Assembly: GCA_035651595.1 (NCBI GenBank)
Contig: DASRFJ010000184.1
Coordinates: forward strand, 1-47,927
Direction: 5' to 3'
Origin: JAFARZ01 sp035651595
GTDB taxonomy: Bacteria; Actinomycetota; Actinomycetes; Streptosporangiales; Streptosporangiaceae
DNA length: 47,927 nt
Shown here: positions 24,558 to 32,265 of the stretch, piece after piece
Position numbering within the stretch: the stretch's first letter is position 1
Layout: each line of letters begins with the position of its first letter
Notes under the pieces: model-generated
Databases searched by the model: none
What the model was told of the DNA's origin: nothing
What the model saw: only the letters and a program-made list of their open reading frames with translations
Translations under genes and position numbers: made by a program

Positions 24558-25934
24558 CTAGGGCGCCATCATCTGCTCGCAGCAGGGCGCGGACAGGCGG
24601 ATCGGCGCCCCCGCCCGGTTGGTCGCGGTGCTGATCGGTACCAGCTGGCTGCCGATCGACACGAGTACCGTCGACCCGTCTGGCGTCACCGCGATCTGAC
24701 CTGCCTCGCTCCCCGCGCCCAAGACTCGCACCGAAGGCTCGGCCGTCTCAGTCAGCGTATCGATCGGCGTCACGGATGCCGGGTCGTTGTCCAGCACGTA
24801 CACGGTGGATCCGGATGGCGTGATCACCAGCGCGCTTGGCCGGCTCCCGGTGCGCAGCGCCGGGAGCGCCCGGCCGGACGCCAGGTCGATCGGCGTCACG
24901 GTCGACGACCAGTAGTTCGTCACGTACGCCATCGTGCCCGACGGCGTGAAAACGATCGCCTGAGGGCGATCGCCAGCCCGGATAGCGCGCCCCGCGACAT
25001 TGGCCGACGTATCGATCGGCGTCACGGTCCCGGAAAACTCGTTCACCGTGTACACAGTCCCCGAAGGCGAGGTGGCGATCGCCACGGGATCCTGCCCGAC
25101 CTTGATCGTCCGCAGCACCCGCTGGGTGACCGTGCTGAACACGGTGACCGAGGCCGCGTTGGTGTCGGCCACGTACCCGGTCGTCCCGGACGGCGAGAAC
25201 GCGATCTGATCCGGCGAGAGCCCGGTCGATATCGTCGCCGCTACCGTCCGCCGGGCGACGTCGACCGCCAGCACCTGGTGGTCCGGATAGTCCGACAGGT
25301 AGATGAAGCGCCCGGACGGCGAGACCGTCATCCGCACGATCGCCGTCGCCGAAGGCACGGGAATCGACCGCCCGATCCGGTGCGTCGTCGTGCTGATCGG
25401 CACGATCTCATCGGTATCTACCAGCGCGTACATCGTCTTCCCGTCCGGCGACACGACGGACGTCACGACTGTCCCGTTGATGCCGACGGGCTTCCCGGCG
25501 CTGTGTGTGGCCGAATTGACCGTGAAGATCGACCCGTAGCTGTCAACCGCCAGGATCGAGGCACCAGCCCCCGATCCCGACGCCGATGTCGAAGGCACCA
25601 CCGCCGGCGGAGCGCTCCGCGAGACCGGCCCGTGCGTCCGAGACGCGGACGGGCTCGGCTGCCGGTCCGGCGCCAGGCTCGGCCCGAGCCCCGACGGCGA
25701 CGGGCGCACCGTGTGCGCGGTCGTCGGTTCCGGCCGTCCGGCGAGCGCGTGTCCGAGCACGGGCACCATGCCGCCCACGACGGCGATCACCGCGACGCAG
25801 CCCACCGCGCCGAGCACGCGGCGCCGCCGCCGGATCCGGGTCCCGGCGCGCACGGCGTTGTCGACGAGCGGCCCCAGCCCGGGCTCGTAGGCGACCGCGC
25901 GCCCCAGCAGCGCGCGCAGTTCGTTCTCATCCAT
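24558..25934 (-). CDS. Membrane-anchored YVTN beta-propeller protein, possible anti-sigma/sensor
   Basis: 458 residues from ATG 25934 (MDENELRALLGRAVAYEPGL), whose first 8 bases overlap the sigma gene stop; an upstream ATG at 25973 is possible but less likely. A short cytoplasmic N-terminus (~37 residues) is followed by one membrane helix (VLGAVGCVAVIAVVGGMVPV) and a Pro/Ser-rich stalk, then a seven-bladed propeller of YVTN-type repeats (MTVSPSGRFIYLSDYPDHQV, IAFSPSGTTGYVADTNAASV, IVFTPSGTMAYVTNYWSSTV, LVITPSGSTVYVLDNDPASV). Being coupled to a SigE-type sigma gene suggests that it senses an outside signal and controls sigma; this is inference, since the N-terminus lacks a recognised zinc anti-sigma motif. 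Confidence 0.8.
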   Translation of the reverse strand: MDENELRALLGRAVAYEPGLGPLVDNAVRAGTRIRRRRRVLGAVGCVAVIAVVGGMVPVLGHALAGRPEPTTAHTVRPSPSGLGPSLAPDRQPSPSASRTHGPVSRSAPPAVVPSTSASGSGAGASILAVDSYGSIFTVNSATHSAGKPVGINGTVVTSVVSPDGKTMYALVDTDEIVPISTTTHRIGRSIPVPSATAIVRMTVSPSGRFIYLSDYPDHQVLAVDVARRTVAATISTGLSPDQIAFSPSGTTGYVADTNAASVTVFSTVTQRVLRTIKVGQDPVAIATSPSGTVYTVNEFSGTVTPIDTSANVAGRAIRAGDRPQAIVFTPSGTMAYVTNYWSSTVTPIDLASGRALPALRTGSRPSALVITPSGSTVYVLDNDPASVTPIDTLTETAEPSVRVLGAGSEAGQIAVTPDGSTVLVSIGSQLVPISTATNRAGAPIRLSAPCCEQMMAP

Positions 25935-26454
25935 GACGCCTCTGTTCCTGGTGCCCATCAGCCCGGCGCCCATCCTCCTGGTGCCCGTCGAGCGTGTTCC
26001 GCATCTTCTCCAGGGCCCGCGCGCACTGACTCTTCACCGTCCCGGTGGAGCAGCCAAGCGACGCCGCCACCTCCTCTACGCTCATGTCGCCGAAGTACCG
26101 CAGCACCACCACGGCGCGTGACCTCGGCGCGAGCGTGCCGAGGGCCTGCATCACGAGCATTCGCGTCTCCGGCGAATCGGATACCGCGGCCTGCTCGGGC
26201 AGTACATCCGTGATGACCTCGCTGGACCGCCGCGCGCGCGTGCTGGCGATGTACGTGTTCACGAGCGTCCGCGACGCGTACGCGAACACGGCGTCGTTCC
26301 TGCGCACCCGCCGCCATGACACGAACATCTTGGTCAGCGTCGTCTGCGCGAGGTCTTCGGCAGTGTGCCAGTTGCCGCACATCAGGTACGCGGTACGCCG
26401 CAGCCGCGGCGCAGCGGCCGTGGCGAACTCGACGAAGTCGTCCGCGGCTGTCAC
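25927..26454 (-). CDS. SigE-family ECF RNA polymerase sigma factor
   Basis: 175 residues from GTG 26454. Region 2 is seen as FVEFATAAAPRLRRTAYLMC and AEDLAQTTLTKMFVSWRRVR, region 4 as LGTLAPRSRAVVVLRYFGDM, SVEEVAASLGCSTGTVKSQC, ARALEKMR. It fits the actinobacterial SigE-family group (typically ~165-175 residues). The C-terminus ends in an odd repeated tail, DGHQEDGRRADGHQEQRRHG. It overlaps the propeller gene by 8 bases, so they are co-translated. It is divergent from gnd across a 190-base spacer. Confidence 0.9.
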   Translation of the reverse strand: MTAADDFVEFATAAAPRLRRTAYLMCGNWHTAEDLAQTTLTKMFVSWRRVRRNDAVFAYASRTLVNTYIASTRARRSSEVITDVLPEQAAVSDSPETRMLVMQALGTLAPRSRAVVVLRYFGDMSVEEVAASLGCSTGTVKSQCARALEKMRNTLDGHQEDGRRADGHQEQRRHG

Positions 26455-26609
26455 GCTCCCGTCCTTCCGACGGCGTCCCCGGGTTGCCGTCGCAAGGAGG
26501 ATGCTCGCGCCCCCTCCCTAGGTTGCTTTTTTTCACATAACGAACGAGGTGCGTCCTCCGCGTGCCCTCACCGCCACGGCGGCGGACGGCTCACTTGGCC
26601 AGGGGGGCC

Positions 26610-26627
26610 GGGGGGAGGCCTCCCCCC
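26610..26627. promoter_or_regulatory. 18-bp perfect palindrome upstream of gnd
   Basis: GGGGGGAGGCCTCCCCCC lies 17 bases ahead of the gnd ATG. In mRNA it would form a short GC-only stem containing the only ribosome-site-like sequence (GGGGAGG), so it could limit initiation. A role as protein-binding site is equally possible. Confidence 0.4.
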
Positions 26628-26644
26628 GTGAGATAGTGGAATGC

Positions 26645-28072
26645 ATGCCTGACTCAGCCCAGATAGGCGTGACCGGCCTTGGCGTGATGGGCCGCAACCT
26701 GGCCCGTAACTTCGCCCGCCACGGCTACGCGGTCGCCCTGCACAACCGGACCACGTCCCGCACCACGGACATAGTCGCCGAATTCGGTCATGAGGGCGCC
26801 TTCCTGCCCGCGACCACGGCCCAGGAGTTCGTGACGTCGCTGGAGCGCCCGCGGCGCATCGTGATCATGGTCAACGCGGGTGCCGCGACGGACGCGGTCA
26901 TCGACGAGTTCGCGCCGCTGCTCGAGCCAGGCGACATGCTCATCGACGGCGGGAACGCGCACTTCCATGACACCCGCCGCCGCGAGGCCGCGCTGCGCGA
27001 GCGGGGGCTGCACTTCGTCGGCATGGGCGTGTCCGGGGGAGAGGAGGGCGCGCTGAACGGCCCGTCGATCATGCCCGGCGGATCAGCGGAGTCGTACCAG
27101 GCGCTCGGCCCGATGCTGGAGACGATCAGCGCGCACGTGGACGGCACGCCGTGCTGCACGCACATCGGCCCCGATGGCGCCGGCCACTTCGTGAAGATGG
27201 TGCACAACGGCATCGAGTACGCGGACATGCAACTGATCGCCGAGGCATACGACCTGCTCCGGTACGGCGCCGGCCAGCAGCCGGCCCAGATCGCGCAGAC
27301 GTTCCGGGAGTGGAATCACGGCCGGCTGGACTCCTACCTGATCGAGATCACCGCCGAAGTCCTCGCGCACACCGACGAAGTCACCGGCCAGCCGTTCGTC
27401 GACATCGTGCTTGACCAGGCCGAGCAGAAGGGAACCGGCCGCTGGACGGTACAGGACGCCCTCGACCTCGGCGTCCCGGTGAGCGGCATCGCCGAGGCCG
27501 TCTTCGCCCGCTCGCTGTCCGGCCACGCCGACCTTCGTTCCGCCGCCGCCGGCCTGCCCGGCCCCCGCCCGGCCGCGTCCGCTGACTCCGCTCTCGCCGA
27601 CCAGATCGAGCACGCGCTCTATGCCTCCAAGCTGGTCTCCTACGCGCAGGGCTGGAACATGATCGCGGCCGGCAGCCAGGAGTACGACTGGAACATCGAC
27701 CTGGGCCGGATCGCCACGATCTGGCGCGGCGGCTGCATCATCCGGGCGGTCTTCCTCGACCGGATCCGCGCCGCCTACGAACGCGACCCGCGCCTGGTCA
27801 CGCTGCTCACCGACGAATACTTCGCCGAACAGCTGGCCGGCGCCCAGGATGCCTGGCGCGCCGTCATCGCGACCGCGACGCACAACGGCATCCCGGTCCC
27901 CGGCTTCTCCGCCGCCCTCGCCTACTACGACGCGCTCCGCGCCAACCGCCTCCCGGCGGCCCTCGTCCAAGGCCTGCGCGACTACTTCGGTGCCCACACC
28001 TACCGTCGCGCCGACCGCGACGGCACCTTCCACACCCTCTGGGCCGACACCAAAAAAGAAGAACCCCGCTAA
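26645..28072 (+). CDS. gnd: 6-phosphogluconate dehydrogenase, decarboxylating
   Basis: 475 residues from ATG 26645, the long tetradecameric/dimeric GndA type. N-terminal Rossmann fold with GVTGLGVMGRNLARN; substrate-binding GMGVSGGEEGALNGPSIMPG; catalytic KMVHNGIEYADMQLI (Lys and Asn); the all-helical C-terminal domain includes EQKGTGRWTVQDALDLGVPV and IWRGGCIIRAVFL. It oxidises 6-phosphogluconate to ribulose 5-phosphate and CO2 with NADP in the pentose phosphate pathway. It is monocistronic here, divergent from the SigE operon. Upstream in-frame codons to 26549 are not needed. Confidence 0.95.
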   Translation: MPDSAQIGVTGLGVMGRNLARNFARHGYAVALHNRTTSRTTDIVAEFGHEGAFLPATTAQEFVTSLERPRRIVIMVNAGAATDAVIDEFAPLLEPGDMLIDGGNAHFHDTRRREAALRERGLHFVGMGVSGGEEGALNGPSIMPGGSAESYQALGPMLETISAHVDGTPCCTHIGPDGAGHFVKMVHNGIEYADMQLIAEAYDLLRYGAGQQPAQIAQTFREWNHGRLDSYLIEITAEVLAHTDEVTGQPFVDIVLDQAEQKGTGRWTVQDALDLGVPVSGIAEAVFARSLSGHADLRSAAAGLPGPRPAASADSALADQIEHALYASKLVSYAQGWNMIAAGSQEYDWNIDLGRIATIWRGGCIIRAVFLDRIRAAYERDPRLVTLLTDEYFAEQLAGAQDAWRAVIATATHNGIPVPGFSAALAYYDALRANRLPAALVQGLRDYFGAHTYRRADRDGTFHTLWADTKKEEPR

Positions 28073-28257
28073 CCACCCGCCCGCGCCGCGCCCCCACGCG
28101 CCGCCCCCCGCCCGCCCGCTCGCGCCGCCCCCTGCCCGCCCGCTCGCGCCGCCCCCTGCCCGTGCCGCGCCCCGCCTCGTCCGCCGCCCGCCCGCGCTGC
28201 TCGCCGCCTCGCGATGCCGGATATTTCACCTTTTGCCAGGCGCCTACTTCGGCTTCC
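28073..28257. repeat. C-rich spacer with a 24-bp tandem repeat
   Basis: The region after gnd is almost pure C/G with a 24-base period: cccgctcgcgccgccccctg begins at 28115 and again at 28139. It has no coding bias. The spacer to the DeoR gene (28073-28610) otherwise holds the long hairpin described separately and a possible operator. Confidence 0.55.
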
Positions 28258-28333
28258 GTGTCAGAAAAGTGTCTCGTGTTAGAAAAGGGTGCGGATATGG
28301 CGCCTTTCTCGACACGTGACACTTTTTCGACAT
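28258..28333. repeat. Long imperfect inverted repeat (76 nt hairpin)
   Basis: Arms 28258-28280 and 28311-28333 pair with only about four mismatches (left gtgtcagaaaagtgtctcg, right complement gtcgaaaaagtgtcacg). Inside them agaaaagg and cctttct pair again, leaving a ~14-base loop around gtgcggatatggcg. It is A/T-richer than its surroundings. It may be a bidirectional terminator, a small mobile-element remnant or a structured RNA. Confidence 0.6.
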
Positions 28334-28590
28334 GAAAGGTGGCCGCTCAGGTCACAGAAAGCACAGAAGTCACGGTAGTCGCAGCGAGCGATCGCCCAAC
28401 TCGGCCGGAGCGTCGGCGGGCGCCCGGATAGCCCCCTGCGAGCGCGCGCCGAGCCGACCTGAGTGGTGTCCGCTCACGCGGCTGCCCCGGCCAACCTCCC
28501 CGCAGCGTGTCAATTGCGCAATCGAGCCCACTAGACCGTGTCAACCCCAATCAGGCCCGGACCCGCGCAACGCCACGCGGACGTCCCACC

Positions 28591-28596
28591 TGATCA
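28591..28596. promoter_or_regulatory. Putative TGATCA operator ahead of the DeoR gene
   Basis: tgatcagatacgatcg precedes the GTG start by ~15 bases. The same TGATCA hexamer occurs twice ahead of the sugar-catabolic genes at 31071 and 31083, suggesting a shared DeoR-family operator. Confidence 0.35.
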
Positions 28597-28610
28597 GATA
28601 CGATCGCTAT

Positions 28611-29369
28611 GTGCGCAAGTTCGAGCGGTTCAGCGCCATCCTTGAGCAGCTTGCCGCCGACGGCTCCGCCTCGGTCGATGAGCTGAGCGAGCGCCTCGAC
28701 GTCTCCGGCGCGACGATCCGCCGCGACCTCCGGCAGCTGGCCGACCAGCATCTGCTCGCCCGCACGCACGGCGGCGCCGTGATGCAGGCGGTCAGCTACG
28801 AGCTGCCGGTACGGTACCGGACCGAACGTCACTCGGATCAGAAGCTGCGCATCGGCCAGGCCGCCGCCGACCTGGTGTCCGAGGGCGGCGTGGTCGGCAT
28901 CACGGGCGGAACCACCACGACCGAAGCCGCCCGCATTCTCGCCGGACGGCAGCACCTGACCGTGGTGACCAACGCGCTCAACATCGCCGCGGAACTCGCC
29001 GTCCGTCCGAACCTGTCCCTGATCGTGACCGGCGGCATGGCTCGTTCGGCCTCGTTCGAACTGGTCGGCCCCGTCGCAGAGCAGACGCTCAGCGGCTACC
29101 ACCTGGACATCGCGCTGCTCGGGGTCGACGGCATCGAAGCGGCCGCGGGCTGCACGACGCACGACGACACGGAGGCGCGCACCAACGCCGTCCTGCTGAG
29201 GCAGTCCAAGCGTGCGGTGGTACTCGCCGACAGCACCAAGCTCGGCCGGATCGCGTTCGCCACGATCTGCCCGGTCGCCGCGGTACAGACGCTGATCACA
29301 GATTCCGGGGCGGATCCCGCCGAACTACAGCGGCTGCGCGCGGTCGGCCTCGAGATCCTGGTGGTCTGA
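28611..29369 (+). CDS. DeoR-family sugar-phosphate-responsive regulator
   Basis: 252 residues from GTG 28611. HTH: ILEQLAADGSASVDELSERL, DVSGATIRRDLRQL. The sensor domain has GITGGTTTTEAARIL, VVTNALNIAAEL, the D-I-A-L-L-G-V-D-G-I motif and VLADSTKLG, typical of DeoR/AgaR/FruR proteins that bind phosphorylated sugars. The open frame extends upstream to 28332 but without codon bias. It faces the PfkB-remnant/aldolase pair, which ends 13 bases downstream of its stop, and it probably controls that pair. Confidence 0.9.
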   Translation: MRKFERFSAILEQLAADGSASVDELSERLDVSGATIRRDLRQLADQHLLARTHGGAVMQAVSYELPVRYRTERHSDQKLRIGQAAADLVSEGGVVGITGGTTTTEAARILAGRQHLTVVTNALNIAAELAVRPNLSLIVTGGMARSASFELVGPVAEQTLSGYHLDIALLGVDGIEAAAGCTTHDDTEARTNAVLLRQSKRAVVLADSTKLGRIAFATICPVAAVQTLITDSGADPAELQRLRAVGLEILVV

Positions 29370-29381
29370 CCCGGCGGCGCG

Positions 29382-30287
29382 CTACCGAGCCGCCAGAGCC
29401 GCCAGATAGGTCTCGACGAAGCCCAGGTACCTGGCGGCGATGTTGGCGACAGCCTGCCCCCGGCCGGTCCGGCCGGTCCGGCCGGACCGGATCAGCCACT
29501 CGCCAAGCGCGTCGGCCCAGATCGTCCGGCCGATGGCGAAGCCGTCGAAGCCCGGCGCCGCGGCGGCCATCGCCACCCAGCGCCCGACGGCGTCCGCGTC
29601 CTCGCCGCGGCCCAGCACCAGGCAGCGACCACCGTGTGTCGCCGCCGCGAGTTCGGCGAAGGCTGCCGTGGACGCCTGGCCCTCCACCTTCCACCAGGCG
29701 GGGGAGAGGCCGGCCGCACGCAGCTCCGCGATTGCCCGCAGCGTCAGCCCGGGTCGCACCGTCGCGTCGAAGGAAGGCCCGGCCTGATCGGGCTCCGGCG
29801 GCACCAGGAGCTCCAGCATGAGCGGCAGTCCGTGGTCGTCCAGCCAGCGTGCCAGGTCGAGCAGCCGGGCCCGGCTGCGCCCGTTGCGCGAGCCGTCTCC
29901 GGCCGGGTTGTACCGGACCAGCGCCTTGACGATGTCCGGACCTGTCTTGCTGATCTGCTCGCCGAACCCGCGGCCGTGCTCGAACGAGAACTCCTTCTCG
30001 CCGCTGCGCTCGGCGGGCACGATGATCTTCACCCCGGCGCCGGCTTCGCGGATCCGGCCGATGGCGTCGGTGCCGTACTCCTCGTCGATCAGCAGCATCG
30101 GCTGTCCGGCGAACCGTGGGTCCGCGATCGCCGCGAGCAGCCCGTCGGCGACCGCGGTCTTTCCCGCGCGCAGCGCCGCGCCGTCCGCCCTGTCCGCTCC
30201 GGTCATGGCGGTGTACCAGCGCCGCAGCGAGTTCCTGTGGTCGATGGCGAGCACGAATGCCGCCTGCGTCGTCGCGTCCGCCGTCAT
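29382..30287 (-). CDS. DUF2090-type aldolase (5-dehydro-2-deoxyphosphogluconate aldolase-like)
   Basis: 301 residues from ATG 30287, which follows GGAGG and overlaps the kinase remnant's stop as ATGA. FVLAIDHRNSLRRWY, LIDEEYGTDAI, IIVPAERSGEKEFSFEHG, ISKTGPDIVKALVRYNPAGD and LPLMLELLVPPE match the DUF2090 domain found fused to IolC kinases in inositol catabolism and also stand-alone as tagatose-bisphosphate-like aldolases. It probably cleaves a phosphorylated keto-sugar into two three-carbon units. A repeat GRTGRTGRG sits near the C-terminus. Confidence 0.8.
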   Translation of the reverse strand: MTADATTQAAFVLAIDHRNSLRRWYTAMTGADRADGAALRAGKTAVADGLLAAIADPRFAGQPMLLIDEEYGTDAIGRIREAGAGVKIIVPAERSGEKEFSFEHGRGFGEQISKTGPDIVKALVRYNPAGDGSRNGRSRARLLDLARWLDDHGLPLMLELLVPPEPDQAGPSFDATVRPGLTLRAIAELRAAGLSPAWWKVEGQASTAAFAELAAATHGGRCLVLGRGEDADAVGRWVAMAAAAPGFDGFAIGRTIWADALGEWLIRSGRTGRTGRGQAVANIAARYLGFVETYLAALAAR

Positions 30288-31038
30288 CCCAGCCTCCGCA
30301 CCCGGATCTTCTCGTTGAGCGAACCAGCCAGGCCCGCGTCCGCCTCGCCCGCCGTCTCGCGGAGCACGCTCGCCATCGCCAGCCCGGTGGCCCTGACCAG
30401 TGCCCGCCGCCAATCCCGTCCCCGGCTGGCCCGGCAGCGGACATCAGCTCGCTCTCGTTGGGCTTGACGATGTCCGGTCCCGCCGCGCACGCCAGCCGCA
30501 GCGCGGGACCGCCGGTGTCCAGAATCACCGGCGACCCCGCGCGCCGCGCGATCCCGGTCAGCGCGGCGTAGGCGCCGTCCGGCACGCCGGGTGGCAGGCT
30601 GCCGGACAGCACGACAACTCCGGCGGCGGCCGCCAGTCCGGCGAACCGGTCAAGGAACCGGGACCATTCGCCGGACGTCACCACCGGCCCGATCTCGCGC
30701 AGCTCGGTCGGATGTCCCGCGGCGCCCCCGCGGCCCGCGGAACCTCGCCCTGTCTCCACGATCGTCAAGGTCTGCCGGGACTCGCCGGCGATCGGCTCGA
30801 ACGCCGCTGGCACCCCCTGCTCCGCCAGCCACGCCACGATCATCTCGCCCCGTGACCCGCCAGCCAGCCCGGTCGCGCAGACGTCCGCGCCGCACGCGGC
30901 GGCCACCCGCGCCACGTTCACGCCCTTGCCGCCGGCCCGCTGACGAGCGGATGCGACCGTGGCGGCCGACCGAGGCACCAGCCGGTCCACCAGATAGGTC
31001 ACATCCACCGCCGGGTTAAGCGTCACAGTGAGTATCAC
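30284..31038 (-). pseudogene. PfkB-family sugar kinase with an internal deletion (1-phosphofructokinase-like)
   Basis: From GTG 31038 (behind GGGGAGG) the frame reads as a FruK/LacC-type kinase: ILTVTLNPAVDVTYLVDRL, the RAGGKGVNVARVAAACGADV substrate loop, VVVLSGSLPPGVPDGAYAAL and DIVKPNESELMSAAG. Near 30412-30425 the frame shifts, and the next frame resumes with the family's last helix (WRRALVRATGLAMASVLRET...). About 60-70 residues are missing, including the GAGDS catalytic anion-hole motif, so the product cannot be an active kinase. The ATGA coupling to the aldolase start is kept. Confidence 0.75.
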
Positions 31039-31063
31039 GCTGACGCCTCCCCGCAGATCTTGC

Positions 31064-31094
31064 TCATATTTGATCAGGTTATTGATCATATTTG
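31064..31094. promoter_or_regulatory. Direct-repeat operator/promoter region of the sugar-catabolic pair
   Basis: tcatatttg occurs at 31064-31072 and 31086-31094, 22 bases apart (two helical turns), interleaved with two TGATCA hexamers at 31071-31076 and 31083-31088. The segment is A/T-rich in a GC-rich region and lies 26 bases ahead of the kinase GTG. It is a likely DeoR-family operator overlapping the promoter. Confidence 0.55.
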
Positions 31095-31255
31095 CGCATG
31101 TCAACGTTGGTTAAGCGACGCATGAACCGGTTCGGCGGTCACCAAGACGGCTTCGGCTCAGAACTTCGCGCGAACCCGGCACAACCAAAGTGCCCCCCGA
31201 ACGGTCTTGATAGTGAATGGGTCGTTACATACCGAAAGACCGGGGGCCTGGGACT

Positions 31256-32173
31256 GTGCGCACGGGGAATGTGATCAACCGAAGGGTTCTGCTCACCGCG
31301 GGCGGTCTGACGCTGCTCGCGGGTTGTTCCGCGCCGGTGCAGCGGGTCACCTCGACGGCGCAGACCCGGCCGATGCCCGAGCATCACGGCGGGCACCAGG
31401 GCGCCGGCCGTCCCGGAACCGGGACCGGGACCGGGACCGGAACACGAACCGGAACCGGAACCGGAACACGAACCGGAACCGGAACCAGCAAGGGCAAAGG
31501 CACGGGTGAGGGGACCGGTCACGGAATGTCCGGACCGAACCCAGCCACCGGAACCGGCCACGCCTCGGATCCGGGTGGCGGCGGGAACAACAAGCCCGTC
31601 TACTACGTGGCCGACGGTCCGAAGGCGATCGCCCTGACCATCGACGACGGCCCGAACGCGAGCTACACCCCTCAGGTGCTCCGCCTGCTGGAGAAACACC
31701 GGGTTACCGCCACGTTCTCGATGATCGGCATGCAAGTCGCCGCGGAACCCGCGATCGCGCGGGAGGTGGCGGCGGCCGGCCACGTCATCTCGAACCACAC
31801 CTGGCGGCATCTCGACCTCGCCTGGCTTTCGCCCACGGCGGCGATCGCCGAGATGGACCGCGCCACCGACGCGATCCACCGGGCCACGGGACAGACGCCG
31901 ACGGTGTTCCGCGCTCCGTACGGAGCCTGGTCGGCCGCCGTGCTGCGGCGCTGCCAGCAAACCGGCATGACGCCGCTGGACTGGTCCGTCGATCCGCGAG
32001 ACTGGGCGCGGCCGGGCGTGTCCGCGATCGTGGCCAACATCCTGCGCAATACCAGGACCGGATCGATCATCCTTGAGCACGACGGCGGTGGTAACCGCGC
32101 GGAAACCGTGGCGGCACTGGGCATCGTCATCCCGCGCCTGCTCGATGCCGGCTACCACTTCGTCACCATCTGA
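31256..32173 (+). CDS. Polysaccharide deacetylase lipoprotein (CE4 / NodB domain)
   Basis: About 305 residues from GTG 31256 (GGGGG nine bases upstream); ATG 31217 would add 13 residues before the signal. The signal peptide INRRVLLTAGGLTLLAGC ends in a lipobox, so the protein is lipid-anchored outside the cell. A long Gly/Thr repeat linker follows. The NodB domain is complete: ALTIDDGPN (metal and base Asp), SNHTWRHLDL (His-His), FRAPYG, LDWSVDPRDW and ILEHDGG. It should deacetylate peptidoglycan, chitooligosaccharide or another GlcNAc polymer. Confidence 0.9.
   Translation: MRTGNVINRRVLLTAGGLTLLAGCSAPVQRVTSTAQTRPMPEHHGGHQGAGRPGTGTGTGTGTRTGTGTGTRTGTGTSKGKGTGEGTGHGMSGPNPATGTGHASDPGGGGNNKPVYYVADGPKAIALTIDDGPNASYTPQVLRLLEKHRVTATFSMIGMQVAAEPAIAREVAAAGHVISNHTWRHLDLAWLSPTAAIAEMDRATDAIHRATGQTPTVFRAPYGAWSAAVLRRCQQTGMTPLDWSVDPRDWARPGVSAIVANILRNTRTGSIILEHDGGGNRAETVAALGIVIPRLLDAGYHFVTI
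31415..31487 (+). repeat. Hexanucleotide repeats coding a Gly-Thr linker
   Basis: Units accggg and accgga, interrupted twice by acacga, code for (Gly-Thr)n with Arg-Thr breaks between the lipobox and the deacetylase domain. Because the unit is six bases, slippage changes linker length without breaking the frame. Confidence 0.7.
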
Positions 32174-32198
32174 CCCTCGCGCGGCGGCCGGATCAACT

Positions 32199-32226
32199 GG
32201 AATAGAGCATTCCGTTCTGATATAAT
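32199..32226 (+). promoter_or_regulatory. Promoter with overlapping inverted repeat ahead of the NmrA-like gene
   Basis: GGAAT-agagc-ATTCC (32199-32213) is a perfect inverted repeat, followed by tataat at 32221-32226, a consensus -10. The repeat covers the -35 region, which fits repressor control. Transcription would start near 32233, upstream of the GGAGGG ribosome site at ~32251. Confidence 0.5.
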
Positions 32227-32265
32227 GACTGGTATCAGGATGGCTACTCTTGGAGGGATCTCCCG

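Noticed and set aside
26549..26644. N-terminal extension of gnd
   Set aside because: The family starts at MPDSAQIGVTGLG; the extension contains the GC palindrome and lacks coding bias.
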